Origin: Hyphomicrobiales bacterium
GTDB lineage: Bacteria > Pseudomonadota > Alphaproteobacteria > Rhizobiales > Xanthobacteraceae
Length of the DNA: 52,314 nucleotides
Direction: 5' to 3'
Assembly (NCBI GenBank): GCA_017305595.1
Contig: JAFKKL010000019.1
Coordinates: forward strand, 1 to 52,314
Made by a program: the position numbers and the translations under genes. Under the pieces are notes generated by a model. That model saw nothing but the letters and a program-made list of their open reading frames with translations, was not told where the DNA came from and did no database searches. Shown here piece by piece: positions 44,351 to 52,239 of this stretch; position 1 is the first letter of the stretch, and each line of letters starts with the position of its first letter.

Positions 44351-44812
44351 ATGCGTGCGGTTTTCGCACTGATGATGCTGGTTGGGGTGCCGTTGGCGGC
44401 TTCGGCCAATGACGGCTTTTCCGTCGTGATTCCGGGGCGCGCGGGCGTCCCGATCATTATTAATGGCATCGATGCGTCCTATGCCGTCGTCGAAAGCGAC
44501 TGGGGCCTGGCGAAAAACGTCCATATGCAACCGACCATCTACGGTGGCCGCAGGGTCGAGCCGGAGCCCGAAGTCGGACATTACTATCCCAGCGCCGGCA
44601 AGATGCCGGGGTATGGCCGGCTTGAACGCGAGCCGCCCGCCAATCGCAAGCTGCCGCCGCAAGCCGAGAGCTACAGCCGGTCGTGGTCGGCGCGCTCCGC
44701 GCCGCCGCAGGCCGCCGCCGCGGTTCCGTTTTATCCCCCGACGGTGATCGCGGCGCCGCCAGACTACCGGAGGCCGCAGTGGCATCGGCGTGGACTGCTT
44801 CCTCGCCCCTAG
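44351..44812 (+). CDS. Small exported protein, Pro/Tyr/Arg-rich tail
   Basis: 153-aa protein with signal peptide MRAVFALMMLVGVPLAASA|ND. The mature part begins GFSVVIPGRAGVPIIINGID, then SYAVVESDWGLAKNVHMQPT, then a long Pro/Arg/Tyr-rich low-complexity tail. AAGGA lies 8 nt before ATG 44351. Function unknown. The following gene starts 53 bp downstream, so the two exported proteins may share a transcript. Confidence 0.75.
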   Translation: MRAVFALMMLVGVPLAASANDGFSVVIPGRAGVPIIINGIDASYAVVESDWGLAKNVHMQPTIYGGRRVEPEPEVGHYYPSAGKMPGYGRLEREPPANRKLPPQAESYSRSWSARSAPPQAAAAVPFYPPTVIAAPPDYRRPQWHRRGLLPRP

Positions 44813-44865
44813 ACGATCGAACGACCAGAACACCAAGCATTCAAGAAACTGAACAGGAGAGAGTC

Positions 44866-45573
44866 ATGCGTCAGATGTTTTCAGGACTAGCGGCCGCTGT
44901 TGTCGCCGTCGGCCTCAGTGCCGCGCCGGCCATGGCGTGTGGCTTCGGAGGTGGATTGTTTTCCAGCCCGTGCTCGCCATGCGGTCAGGCCTACGTCAGC
45001 CCGTGCGGCCAGAGCTATGCAACCGGTTACGGCTATGCCGGCTACAGCCACTATCAGCGGCTAGCGGATCCGTCGCCGCAATACTACTGGGTCAACCAAG
45101 GGCCGGTTTATGACGGTCCCGGCCAGTTCGCGCCGCGCCCGTATTATCGGGAGCGCACCGTTGTCGGTTGGCCGCGTCATTACGGCTACACCGGTGGTCC
45201 CTATGCCAACCCGATCAACCACTATCCCTACGGTGGCGTCGCCTGGCGCGGCCCGGCGATCCAGAGCTATCACTGGCGTCATCGCGTGCGCCCGGCGCAT
45301 CTGCGGTACGGCTACCGTTCGCATTCCTATCGCTATGCGGCGCGGCCGAGCGTTCGTTACGGTTATAGCGCCCGCCCGAGCATCCGCTACCGTCACGGCC
45401 ACAGCTACGGCGTTCGTTACGGTCATGCGCCGCGTCACGGCTATGCGGTCCATCGCAGCGCGCAGCGTGTCGTGAGCCCGCATGCCAATCACGCGCCGCG
45501 CTTCCGCGATAGCGGCAGCTATTCGTACCGCAGCGGTTTCCATCGCGGCGCACGGACGCATCAGCATCGCTGA
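44866..45573 (+). CDS. Exported Tyr/Arg/His-rich repeat protein
   Basis: 235-aa protein with Sec signal (MFSGLAAAVVAVGLSAAPAM|ACG). The mature part starts with a Cys-rich turn (SSPCSPCGQAYVSPCGQSYA) and continues with Tyr/Gly/Pro sequence, ending in repeated R-Y-G-Y/H units (SVRYGYSARPSIRYRHGHSY, GVRYGHAPRHGYAVH). It is probably disordered and surface or periplasm located. Strong AGGAGAG ribosome site. Function unknown. Confidence 0.72.
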   Translation: MRQMFSGLAAAVVAVGLSAAPAMACGFGGGLFSSPCSPCGQAYVSPCGQSYATGYGYAGYSHYQRLADPSPQYYWVNQGPVYDGPGQFAPRPYYRERTVVGWPRHYGYTGGPYANPINHYPYGGVAWRGPAIQSYHWRHRVRPAHLRYGYRSHSYRYAARPSVRYGYSARPSIRYRHGHSYGVRYGHAPRHGYAVHRSAQRVVSPHANHAPRFRDSGSYSYRSGFHRGARTHQHR

Positions 45574-45598
45574 GCCGTCTATCCGAGGGTATTCGAGG

Positions 45599-46501
45599 TC
45601 AGCGCTTGCCCCTGACGTGTTTGGATGCACGCGCGACCTCGACGAATGCCTTGACGAGAGGTGGCGGTTCTTTCCGCCACGCGACCCCGAGGTTGAAGCT
45701 CGCGAAACCATCCTTGATCGGGATGGCTTTGAGGTCCGGTGGAAGCGACGGGACGATTGACGCGCCGTAGAGCGTCACGCCCCGCTGCAAAGACAGCAGT
45801 TGGAATAACACGGGCACATCGTCGGTTTCTTCCCTGACAACCGGGAGAAAGCCGGCCTTGAGGCATACGTTGTCGATCAGCGACCGGAACGTCGCCCAGC
45901 GCTTTGGCGTTCCCATCACGAATGGGACGCTGGCAAGATCGGCAATGTTGATCGATGCCCGCTTCGCAAGCGGATGATACTTCGACAGCAGCACGACGAA
46001 GCGCTCGCTCGCGATGGTCATCTGTTCGAGGGGCGCCTTGCAGGCGTCGGTCAGCATGAATCCGATGTCGATCCGGCCCGACAGAAGCGCGCCGACCTGC
46101 TCATCCGACGCCAGCGAATAGAGCCCGACCTGCGCATCCGGAAACGCAGTGCGGAAACGCACGACAAGTTCAGGCATCACGCCGTTCGCCGCCTGGGCGG
46201 AATAGCCCAGAATGATCTCACCGGCATTGCCGGTCGCGATCTGCTTTGCGTTCCGAACCGCTTGCTCCAGTTGCTGCATGGCGTCGCCGGCCTGTTTGGC
46301 GAGGGCTGCGCCTGCCGTCGTCAACGTGACGCGTCGTGTCGTCCGATGGAGCAGGGCGAACCCTAACCGGCTTTCGAGTTGTTGAACGGCGCGACTGACA
46401 GCAGGCTGCGCGACATTGAGCTGTTCGGCGGCGCGTCGAAAATTCAGGGTCTCGGCAACGGTCAGGAAATAGCGAAGCTGGGTGAGGTCGTAGACCTGCA
46501 T
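45599..46501 (-). CDS. LysR-family transcriptional regulator
   Basis: 300-aa regulator. The N-terminal winged HTH (LTQLRYFLTVAETLNFRRAA, EQLNVAQPAVSRAVQQLESR) is followed by a periplasmic-binding-like effector domain (IILGYSAQAANGVMPELVVR). It is divergent from the nitrilase/MHS-transporter pair, the classic arrangement for LysR control of its neighbours. A candidate operator lies 16 bp before its ATG. Confidence 0.93.
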   Translation of the reverse strand: MQVYDLTQLRYFLTVAETLNFRRAAEQLNVAQPAVSRAVQQLESRLGFALLHRTTRRVTLTTAGAALAKQAGDAMQQLEQAVRNAKQIATGNAGEIILGYSAQAANGVMPELVVRFRTAFPDAQVGLYSLASDEQVGALLSGRIDIGFMLTDACKAPLEQMTIASERFVVLLSKYHPLAKRASINIADLASVPFVMGTPKRWATFRSLIDNVCLKAGFLPVVREETDDVPVLFQLLSLQRGVTLYGASIVPSLPPDLKAIPIKDGFASFNLGVAWRKEPPPLVKAFVEVARASKHVRGKR

Positions 46502-46516
46502 TGATGCCCATGAATT

Positions 46517-46537
46517 ATCAATTGATGTGCGATTGAT
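46517..46537. promoter_or_regulatory. Candidate LysR-type operator
   Basis: ATCAAT-N9-ATTGAT, an inverted repeat of the T-N11-A class used by LysR regulators, between the divergent lysR and nitrilase genes. Confidence 0.45.
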
Positions 46538-46672
46538 ATTAGACTTGTCCGCTCGCCTTTGGTCAAGCTGCCGGCTTAAGCGCTCGTCATTGGAACCAAA
46601 GACACAATCGCCGGTCGGTACCGACTGGCAGGGGTTCTTCGCGATGACGCGACAAGTCCGGAACCCGATATC

Positions 46673-47587
46673 ATGAGCAGTTCATCTTCGATTGTTTCGC
46701 CCTCGGTCAGCGTAGCTGTCGCCCAGTTCGCCGCGGTTGCGGATGTTTCCGCAAACCTTCAGACGATCGAACGCCTTGCCGAGAAGGCACGGGCAGGTGG
46801 CGCAGACGTCGCGGTGTTTCCTGAAGCATCGATGTATGCCTTCACCGCGCCGGCCGAAGAACTGGCCGCCGTCGCTCGCCGCGATGGTAAGAATTTCGAA
46901 CAGACGCTTCTTGCAATCGCCAGGCGCATCGGGATCACGCTCGTCGTCGGCATGTATTCCGATGGCGGGGAGCCCCTGTCCCGCAATACGTTCATCGTCG
47001 CCGGCGCCGACGGGACGATCCGTGGTCGCTACGAGAAGTTGCATCTCTATGATGCGTTTCACTATCAGGAATCCGGCAAGAACGAACGCGCCCCGTTGCG
47101 CGAGAACTTTGCCGAACTGTGCACGTTCGACCTCGGCGGTCTCCGCTTCGGCGTGATGAATTGCTACGATCTGCGATTCCCCGAAATGGCGCGCGTGTTG
47201 ATCGATCGCGGTGCCGATGTGTTGCTGCTCGGCGCCGGCTGGGTCGCGGGTCCCCTCAAGGAACTGCACTGGGAAACCTTGATCCGCGCCCGCGCGATCG
47301 AAAACACCTGCTATGTCGCGGCGGCCTGCCAACCCGCGCCCCTGTCGGTCGGCCTCAGTATGATCGTCGATCCGAGCGGTCTGATCGCAACCACGGTGGT
47401 CGGCGATGAAGGCGTCACGGTCGCGAAACTCGAAGCTTCTCGGCTGCGGGAAGTGCGCGAGGTGCTGCCTTGCCTGCAGCACCGTCGCTACGCCGTCGTG
47501 CCGGCGACCGAGCGCGCGCACGACGTTTCGCTTGCTCCGCGAGAAGCGGTTTCAACCCCTAAGCACATTGTGGAGAAGGTCCAATGA
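46673..47587 (+). CDS. Carbon-nitrogen hydrolase (nitrilase superfamily)
   Basis: 304-aa cytoplasmic amidase/nitrilase-type enzyme. The Glu-Lys-Cys triad is visible: Glu51 (AVFPEASMYAF), Lys122 (RYEKLHLYDAF) and Cys164 (VMNCYDLRFPE). The pattern fits the aliphatic-amidase / omega-amidase / carbamylase branches rather than true nitrilases. Its stop overlaps the downstream transporter start by 4 bp (ATGA), so transport and hydrolysis of one amide-like substrate are probably coupled. Confidence 0.92.
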   Translation: MSSSSSIVSPSVSVAVAQFAAVADVSANLQTIERLAEKARAGGADVAVFPEASMYAFTAPAEELAAVARRDGKNFEQTLLAIARRIGITLVVGMYSDGGEPLSRNTFIVAGADGTIRGRYEKLHLYDAFHYQESGKNERAPLRENFAELCTFDLGGLRFGVMNCYDLRFPEMARVLIDRGADVLLLGAGWVAGPLKELHWETLIRARAIENTCYVAAACQPAPLSVGLSMIVDPSGLIATTVVGDEGVTVAKLEASRLREVREVLPCLQHRRYAVVPATERAHDVSLAPREAVSTPKHIVEKVQ

Positions 47588-48927
47588 CCATCGAATCGAG
47601 CGCCGGCATGGTGCCGAATTCTCATTCCTCGGTTGCCGCAGAGAGTGGCCTGCGTCGCGTACTGACGTCGGCCGCCATCGGCCAGTTCGTCGAGTGGTAT
47701 GACTTCGTCGTCTATGCCTACTCCGCGGCGATCATCGCCAAGCTGTTCTTCCCGAACACCGATCCGACGGCCGCGCTGCTGGCGACATTCGGGATCTATG
47801 CGGTCGGTTTCGTGATGCGTCCGCTGGGTGGTTTCGTATTTGGCAGTCTTGGCGATCGGATCGGCCGCCGCCGCGTGCTGTCGCTGGTCATTCTCCTGAT
47901 GGGCGGCGCCACACTCGGCATTGGCCTGCTGCCGACCTATAGCCAGATCGGCCTGATGGCGCCGATCCTGCTGGTGTTCTTCCGCCTGATCCAGGGATTG
48001 TCCGCCGCGGGTGAAACTGTCGGCTCCAATGCCTTCGTCGCGGAGCATGCGCCGTCGGATCGGCGGGGCCTGTTCGTCGGCTTCAACTATTCGTTCGCCA
48101 ACCTGCCGCCGATCGCCGCAGCGCTGCTGGTGCTGCTGCTGACCAACGTTCTGAGCGGCGAAGATTATGCGTCGTGGGGATGGCGCATTCCGTTCCTGAT
48201 CGGCGGACCACTCGCCCTGGTGGGTCTCTACATCCGCCACAAGGTCGATGAATCGCCGGCGTTCAAGGCAACGCAGGCCGCGCGCAAGGTGGCGACGTCG
48301 CCGCTGCGCGACGCGGTGCGCACCCAGAAGCAGGCGATGAGCTTCAGTTTCGCGCTGGCGGCGTTTTCGAGCCTCGGCTTCTATACGCTCGCGGGCTATT
48401 TCGTCAGCTATCTTATCACCACCGTCGGCCTCAACAGCAATGCGGCACTGATCTCCAACAGCGTTGCGCTGTTCGTCGCCTTCGTGACGATGATCGTCGG
48501 TGGCCATCTGTCGGATCGCTTCGGCCGCAAGAAGCTGTTAATTGCCGGCCTCGTGCTCAATGCCGTCACCTGTATTCCGGCCTATCTGATCGCCGCGCAG
48601 GGAAGCCTTGCGACCGCGATCATCGGCCAGAGCCTGTTGGCGTTCAGTTGCGGATTGTTCTGGGGACCGGTCGGTATCGCACTGCTCGAACTATTCCCGA
48701 CGCGTACGCGCTACAGTGCGTCGGCCGTCAGCTACAATCTTGCCTACACCATCTTCGGCGGCACCGCGCCGCTGCTCGGCACCTGGCTGGTGCTGCAAAG
48801 CGGCAGCAAGCTCGCGCCAGCGATCTATATGTGCGCGGTTTCCATCGTGGTTTTGCTGGTGGTGCTGCGTATTCCGGAGACCTACCGGACGTCGCTGGTT
48901 CACGACGAAGATCTGCGGCAGGCCTGA
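47584..48927 (+). CDS. MFS transporter of the metabolite:H+ symporter (MHS) family
   Basis: 447-aa inner-membrane protein with 12 helices. The MHS signature is clear: IGQFVEWYDFVVYAYSAAII, GFVMRPLGGFVFGSLGDRIG with RRRVLSLVILLMGG, LIQGLSAAGETVGSNAFVAE. Relatives import dicarboxylates, proline/betaine or aromatic acids such as shikimate and alpha-ketoglutarate. Translationally coupled to the carbon-nitrogen hydrolase and probably LysR controlled. Confidence 0.94.
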   Translation: MTIESSAGMVPNSHSSVAAESGLRRVLTSAAIGQFVEWYDFVVYAYSAAIIAKLFFPNTDPTAALLATFGIYAVGFVMRPLGGFVFGSLGDRIGRRRVLSLVILLMGGATLGIGLLPTYSQIGLMAPILLVFFRLIQGLSAAGETVGSNAFVAEHAPSDRRGLFVGFNYSFANLPPIAAALLVLLLTNVLSGEDYASWGWRIPFLIGGPLALVGLYIRHKVDESPAFKATQAARKVATSPLRDAVRTQKQAMSFSFALAAFSSLGFYTLAGYFVSYLITTVGLNSNAALISNSVALFVAFVTMIVGGHLSDRFGRKKLLIAGLVLNAVTCIPAYLIAAQGSLATAIIGQSLLAFSCGLFWGPVGIALLELFPTRTRYSASAVSYNLAYTIFGGTAPLLGTWLVLQSGSKLAPAIYMCAVSIVVLLVVLRIPETYRTSLVHDEDLRQA

Positions 48928-48984
48928 TCGGTCGCCGATAGCCAATCGCGATGCCCGCATGCTCTCAGGCGTGCGGGCATTTCG

Positions 48985-49806
48985 TTATTGCATCAGGCCG
49001 AGCCGGCTGGCGCAGATATAGAGCGAGAGCACGGCGGCGTTCGAGACGTTCAGGCTCTTGATGTCGCCGGGCATGTCGAGCCGGGTCATCACGCTGCAGG
49101 TTTCGCGCGTGAGTTGCCGCAAGCCCTTGCCTTCGGCGCCGAGCACCAGCGCCAGCGGCTGCTGCAACGGAACGGCGGCAAGGTTTTCGCTGCCGGCGCT
49201 GTCGAGACCGACCGTTTGAAAGCCGCGTTCATTAAGCGCGGTGAGGGCGCGGGCGAGATTCTGCACCAGCACCAACGGCACCAGCTCTAGCGCGCCGGAC
49301 GCCGACTTGGCGAGAACGCCGGTGGCCTCGGGGCTGTGGCGGGCCGTGGTGACGATCGCCTTCACTGCAAAGGCCGCGGCCGAGCGCATGATGGCGCCGA
49401 CGTTGTGCGGGTCGGTGATCTGATCCAGCACCAGCACGATGCCGTCCTGCGGCAAGGTCTCGATGCTCGGGGAGGGCAGGGCATCGGCCTCAGCCCACAG
49501 CCCTTGATGGACGGCGTCCGGGCCCAGGAGATGATCGATCTGCTGTGGGCGGACGATCTCGGGCGTGACGCGGGTTTCGATCTTTTCCTCCGTCAGTCGG
49601 CGGGCGGCGTTCTCGGTCAGCAGGAGCTTGCGGATGCGGCGGCGGGGATTGGCCAGCGCCGCCGTCACGGTGTGCCAGCCGTACAGAATCACCACGTCGT
49701 CGCCGTGCTGGTTGCGCTCCCGCCAGTTCCCGCCGCGTGGCGGCCCGGAGCGTGAGGGTTTGCCGGACGAGCGCTGAAAGCGCGGCTTTCGATCATGATC
49801 GGTCAT
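48985..49806 (-). CDS. rlmB: 23S rRNA 2'-O-methyltransferase (TrmH group 3)
   Basis: 273-aa SPOUT-class methyltransferase. A basic, Ser/Arg-rich N-terminus (~35 residues) precedes the substrate-binding domain (VILYGWHTVTAALANPRRRI) and the knotted catalytic domain with VLVLDQITDPHNVGAIMRSA, LALVLGAEGKGLRQLTRETC and DIKSLNVSNAAVLSLY. It methylates G2251 of 23S rRNA in E. coli. In related genomes it lies by tRNA-Tyr, tRNA-Gly and tuf; here tRNA-Tyr and a broken tRNA-Gly follow. Confidence 0.92.
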   Translation of the reverse strand: MTDHDRKPRFQRSSGKPSRSGPPRGGNWRERNQHGDDVVILYGWHTVTAALANPRRRIRKLLLTENAARRLTEEKIETRVTPEIVRPQQIDHLLGPDAVHQGLWAEADALPSPSIETLPQDGIVLVLDQITDPHNVGAIMRSAAAFAVKAIVTTARHSPEATGVLAKSASGALELVPLVLVQNLARALTALNERGFQTVGLDSAGSENLAAVPLQQPLALVLGAEGKGLRQLTRETCSVMTRLDMPGDIKSLNVSNAAVLSLYICASRLGLMQ

Positions 49807-50016
49807 GCGGCCTTCTCTCACGGGGGCTGCTCAATGGCAATTTGGGCTCCTGTGGCGGCCACCAATATATTCTCGTCGCCCTTGGTTGACTTTGCCATGG
49901 CGTTTCCGTCATAAACCCGCCCAGCCGAACGCCCTTCGACAGGGTGCTCGTTTTATCGCCACCGACCGTCCGCCAGCCACCACTCGGGGTGAAGGCGTCG
50001 CGTGTTGGCGAGGAAC

Positions 50017-50102
50017 GGGGGAGTGTCCCGAGTGGCAAAGGGAGCTGACTGTAAATCAGCCGCCGTATGGCTTCGAAGGTTCGAGTCCTTCTTCCCCCAC
50101 CA
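50017..50102 (+). tRNA. tRNA-Tyr (anticodon GTA)
   Basis: 86-nt class II tRNA with encoded CCA: acceptor GGGGGAG/TTCCCCC, anticodon arm GCTGA-CTGTAAA-TCAGC (GTA), long variable arm, T loop TTCGAGT. A TTGACT/TCATAA promoter-like pair lies about 100 bp upstream (49886-49914). Confidence 0.97.
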
Positions 50103-50295
50103 ATCTTCTCAGCAGTCATTGCGATAGCGAGTTTTGCACGGCGGTATCGTTGGGCTCCAAGTGCCATAGGCACTGCCGGTATCGCTGACACTTTTCCAGA
50201 CCATAGCTCTTTTCCCAGCACGATCGTAGCCGTTGTGCGAAGCTGCGCACGGGTGATTGGATATCGGGTCGCTGTTGGCGAAACAGGAGAGTGCT

Positions 50296-50637
50296 ATGGC
50301 AACTTGCATCGTCATCGTTCAGTTCGATCTTCCGAAACGAACCGAGGAACAAGCCATCAAGGGAGGGACAGCCTCGGCTCCGACCTATCGCGCGCTCGCG
50401 ACAAAGGGATTGGTTCGAAAGGACTACCTGAATGGCGATGCGGGCGCGGGTGGCGTGTATCTGTGGGAAAACCGGGCGGCCGCTGAAGCATGGTTCACCA
50501 ACGCGCGAATTGCGGAGTTGACGGAGCGTTTCGGCGTCAGGCCGCGCCTGACCTGGTACGATACCCACGTCACTGTCGACAATATCAAAGGCGAGACCCG
50601 CGTGAATCGCCTGAGCGTCGACGCCGCCGCAGATTGA
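50296..50637 (+). CDS. YdhR-like small monooxygenase-fold protein
   Basis: 113-aa protein with a ferredoxin-like (dimeric alpha/beta barrel) pattern resembling YdhR: IVIVQFDLPKRTEEQAIKGG, LVRKDYLNGDAGAGGVYLWE and NRAAAEAWFTNARIAELTER. AGGAG lies 7 nt before ATG 50296. YdhR-type proteins are proposed monooxygenases with unproven substrates. Monocistronic. Confidence 0.8.
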   Translation: MATCIVIVQFDLPKRTEEQAIKGGTASAPTYRALATKGLVRKDYLNGDAGAGGVYLWENRAAAEAWFTNARIAELTERFGVRPRLTWYDTHVTVDNIKGETRVNRLSVDAAAD

Positions 50638-51052
50638 CCAGGAACGGTGATTGCCCGGTGTGAAGGCGATTTCCCCGGGGATCGATCCATCGGAATGGGG
50701 CGGCGTCGCGAGGGAAAAGTGGGCCGCTGATATCCAGCGGCCCACATCGTCATGAAATGCATCGGTTCTGAAAAGCGCCTCCGTGTTGTGGAGGTGCTTG
50801 TTCGATACGACTCGTTAGACATTCGGACTGTGACGAAGTTCACATTTCGACATCCGATCGCGTCGCGCCATGGTGGACAATGGCGGCACGGATGCCCGGC
50901 CACCATCGCGGCCATGTTTGCGCACCGTCCCGCCACAAATCTGTTGCCGAAAGTCATCAGCGTCTCGCTGAATCGTGAACGTCCGGGTTTTCCTTTTGAC
51001 TGTGCGGGGTTGCAAGGCGTTACGTGAGCGTGCTGGGCCAAGGACGACGACG
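50638..51052. other. Gene-free stretch with two strong hairpins
   Basis: GTGGGCCGCTG (50719-50729) and CAGCGGCCCAC (50735-50745) form a perfect 11-bp stem. AGCGCCTCC (50774-50782) pairs with GGAGGTGCT (50790-50798). Read on the minus strand each is followed by TTTT, so both look like minus-strand terminators, yet no convincing minus-strand gene lies upstream. A 91-codon plus frame (50752-51027) lacks a ribosome site and is not called. Confidence 0.5.
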
Positions 51053-51154
51053 ATGTTTGAGACTGTGACTGCGATTTTCGGTTTTCTGAGTGCTGGTATT
51101 TTTCTCGCCCATGCCATCGACGGCTATCGGTCGGGACACAACGGCCGCGCCTGA
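51053..51154 (+). CDS. Very small membrane protein, 33 aa
   Basis: Short frame MFETVTAIFGFLSAGIFLAH followed by AIDGYRSGHNGRA: one transmembrane helix then a short basic tail. AAGGA lies 8 nt before the ATG, and a TTGACT/TTACGT promoter-like pair is about 55 bp upstream. Small proteins of this look occur in Bradyrhizobium-type genomes as far as I recall. Function unknown. Confidence 0.55.
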   Translation: MFETVTAIFGFLSAGIFLAHAIDGYRSGHNGRA

Positions 51155-51315
51155 GCCGTTTTTCTAACGTTTTGATGGGCCGCCAATTGCGGCTAGCATT
51201 TCTTCCAAGAACGGCGGGCAGGTGCGCCCGGACGTCGCAACCGGCGAATTTGCCGGACGTATTTAACGCCTCGTCAACATCTTTGCGGAAGCCTGTCGCG
51301 ACAGGAGGTTGCGCT

Positions 51316-51546
51316 GTGGCCAAATTCCGCGATTCCAACGCCGGCATCGGACAGCGATCCGCGCGCAGCTACCTGCGGCCGGCCGAGACCGGGCAGACCC
51401 GATTGGCCAATTGGCCGCCGCCGTATCGCGCCAGGGAAAGCAAGCCCGTCATCATGAAGCACGAGCCAGGCGAGGTGCCGAAGCGGGCCAAGCCGCGCGG
51501 CTGGCGGCTGACGCGGGCAATGTTCTCCGAATTCGCCGACGATTGA
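51316..51546 (+). CDS. Small basic protein of unknown function
   Basis: 76-aa protein: MAKFRDSNAGIGQRSARSYL, then PPYRARESKPVIMKHEPGEV and PKRAKPRGWRLTRAMFSEFA. Basic, soluble, no cysteines. GTG 51316 has a perfect AGGAGG 7 nt upstream, the best ribosome site in this end of the window, which supports it as a real gene. Not recognised. It lies just before the broken tRNA-Gly. Confidence 0.65.
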   Translation: MAKFRDSNAGIGQRSARSYLRPAETGQTRLANWPPPYRARESKPVIMKHEPGEVPKRAKPRGWRLTRAMFSEFADD

Positions 51547-51641
51547 ACCGATCGGCTGCGGTGAGCCGCCCGCGTAAGACGGGGGAATCCGGTGTTGCCG
51601 GTTGAGCCTTCGCGGTGAGCGTGATAGTGGATCGCGCCAGC

Positions 51642-51681
51642 GCGGGTGTAGCTCAATGGTAGAGCAGCAGCCTTCCAAGCT
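51642..51681 (+). pseudogene. Truncated tRNA-Gly (anticodon TCC), 5' 40 nt only
   Basis: GCGGGTGTAGCTCAATGGTA followed by GAGCAGCAGCCTTCCAAGCT is a normal tRNA-Gly start: acceptor 5' strand, D arm, anticodon loop CTTCCAA (TCC). It breaks after the third base of the 3' anticodon stem. No variable or T arm follows. The next bases TCACCCGA match 6 of 7 positions of the acceptor 3' strand, so an internal deletion of the T arm is one option, but there is no CCA. It cannot make a functional tRNA as written. Confidence 0.85.
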
Positions 51682-51709
51682 TCACCCGACGTTTCAAAAA
51701 TACTCGTAT

Positions 51710-51790
51710 TTACTTACCCTTACCAGCCTTCGAGGCTTTCGCCTCGGGACTTTTTACGGGATTCTGTGCGGCGCCCGGGACAGCGACCGG
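51710..51790 (-). pseudogene. Possible C-terminal remnant of an unrelated minus-strand gene
   Basis: The minus strand reads AAPVAVPGAAQNPVKSPEAK then ASKAGKGK and TAA at 51710, a plausible Ala/Lys-rich protein tail. Upstream on that strand the frame runs into the antisense of the beta-propeller gene, where it looks like a shadow. So this may be only the last ~27 codons of a gene cut at the junction near 51790. Confidence 0.3.
51731..51755 (+). terminator. Terminator-like hairpin in the junction segment
   Basis: CGAGGC-TTTC-GCCTCG followed by GGAC and TTTTT. Short stem, with the T-run displaced by 4 nt. Confidence 0.4.
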
Positions 51791-52183
51791 AGCGGCCGCA
51801 TCCTCGTGGTCTCGCTCAACGGCGAGGACAAGGTCGCCATCATCGACGTCGACACTCGCAAGGTGCTGCGGAAGGCCTCCGTCGGAAACGGACCCGTGCA
51901 GGTCTACGTTACGCCGGACGGCAAGGCCGCCCTGGTCGCGAACCAGGGCTCGGCGGCGAAACCGGACAACCGGGTGTCGGTCGTCGCGATCGAGGACGGC
52001 AAGCTGATCCGGAACGTGACGGTCGGCAAGGGAGCGCACGGCATCGTCATCGCTCGCGACGGTCGCACGGCCTACGTCACGAACACCTACGCGAACACCA
52101 TCTCCGCGATCGATCTCGGCAGCCTCTCGGCCGGGAAGTCCTATCCGGTCGGAAAGGGGCCGAACGGCATCGCCGCCCGCTAG
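51785..52183 (+). pseudogene. C-terminal fragment of a YncE/YVTN-type beta-propeller protein
   Basis: About 130 codons with clear propeller blades: GRILVVSLNGEDKVAIIDVD, GPVQVYVTPDGKAALVANQG, GAHGIVIARDGRTAYVTNTY and VGKGPNGIAAR before the stop. Complete family members have over 300 residues and a signal peptide; the first blades and start are missing. Upstream the frame runs into the broken tRNA. Codons are strikingly GC-rich and differ from the neighbours (TCG/GTC/ATC heavy), suggesting foreign origin. Confidence 0.75.
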
Positions 52184-52239
52184 GTGTCAGGAAGCGGGAG
52201 CAGACCGGGTGGGCGGAACGAGCCTTTCCGGTACCCCGC

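Noticed and set aside
47488-48507. 339-codon minus frame opposite the MHS transporter
   Set aside because: Antisense shadow rich in Arg/Gln/His; no ribosome site.
50752-51027. 91-codon plus frame after ydhR-like gene
   Set aside because: No Shine-Dalgarno, starts inside a hairpin flank, and residue composition is not protein-like.
51678-51683. HindIII site AAGCTT exactly at the tRNA breakpoint, suggesting a cloning ligation
   Set aside because: A normal tRNA-Gly has AAGCTG here, so the host side could not have been cut by HindIII; likely coincidence.
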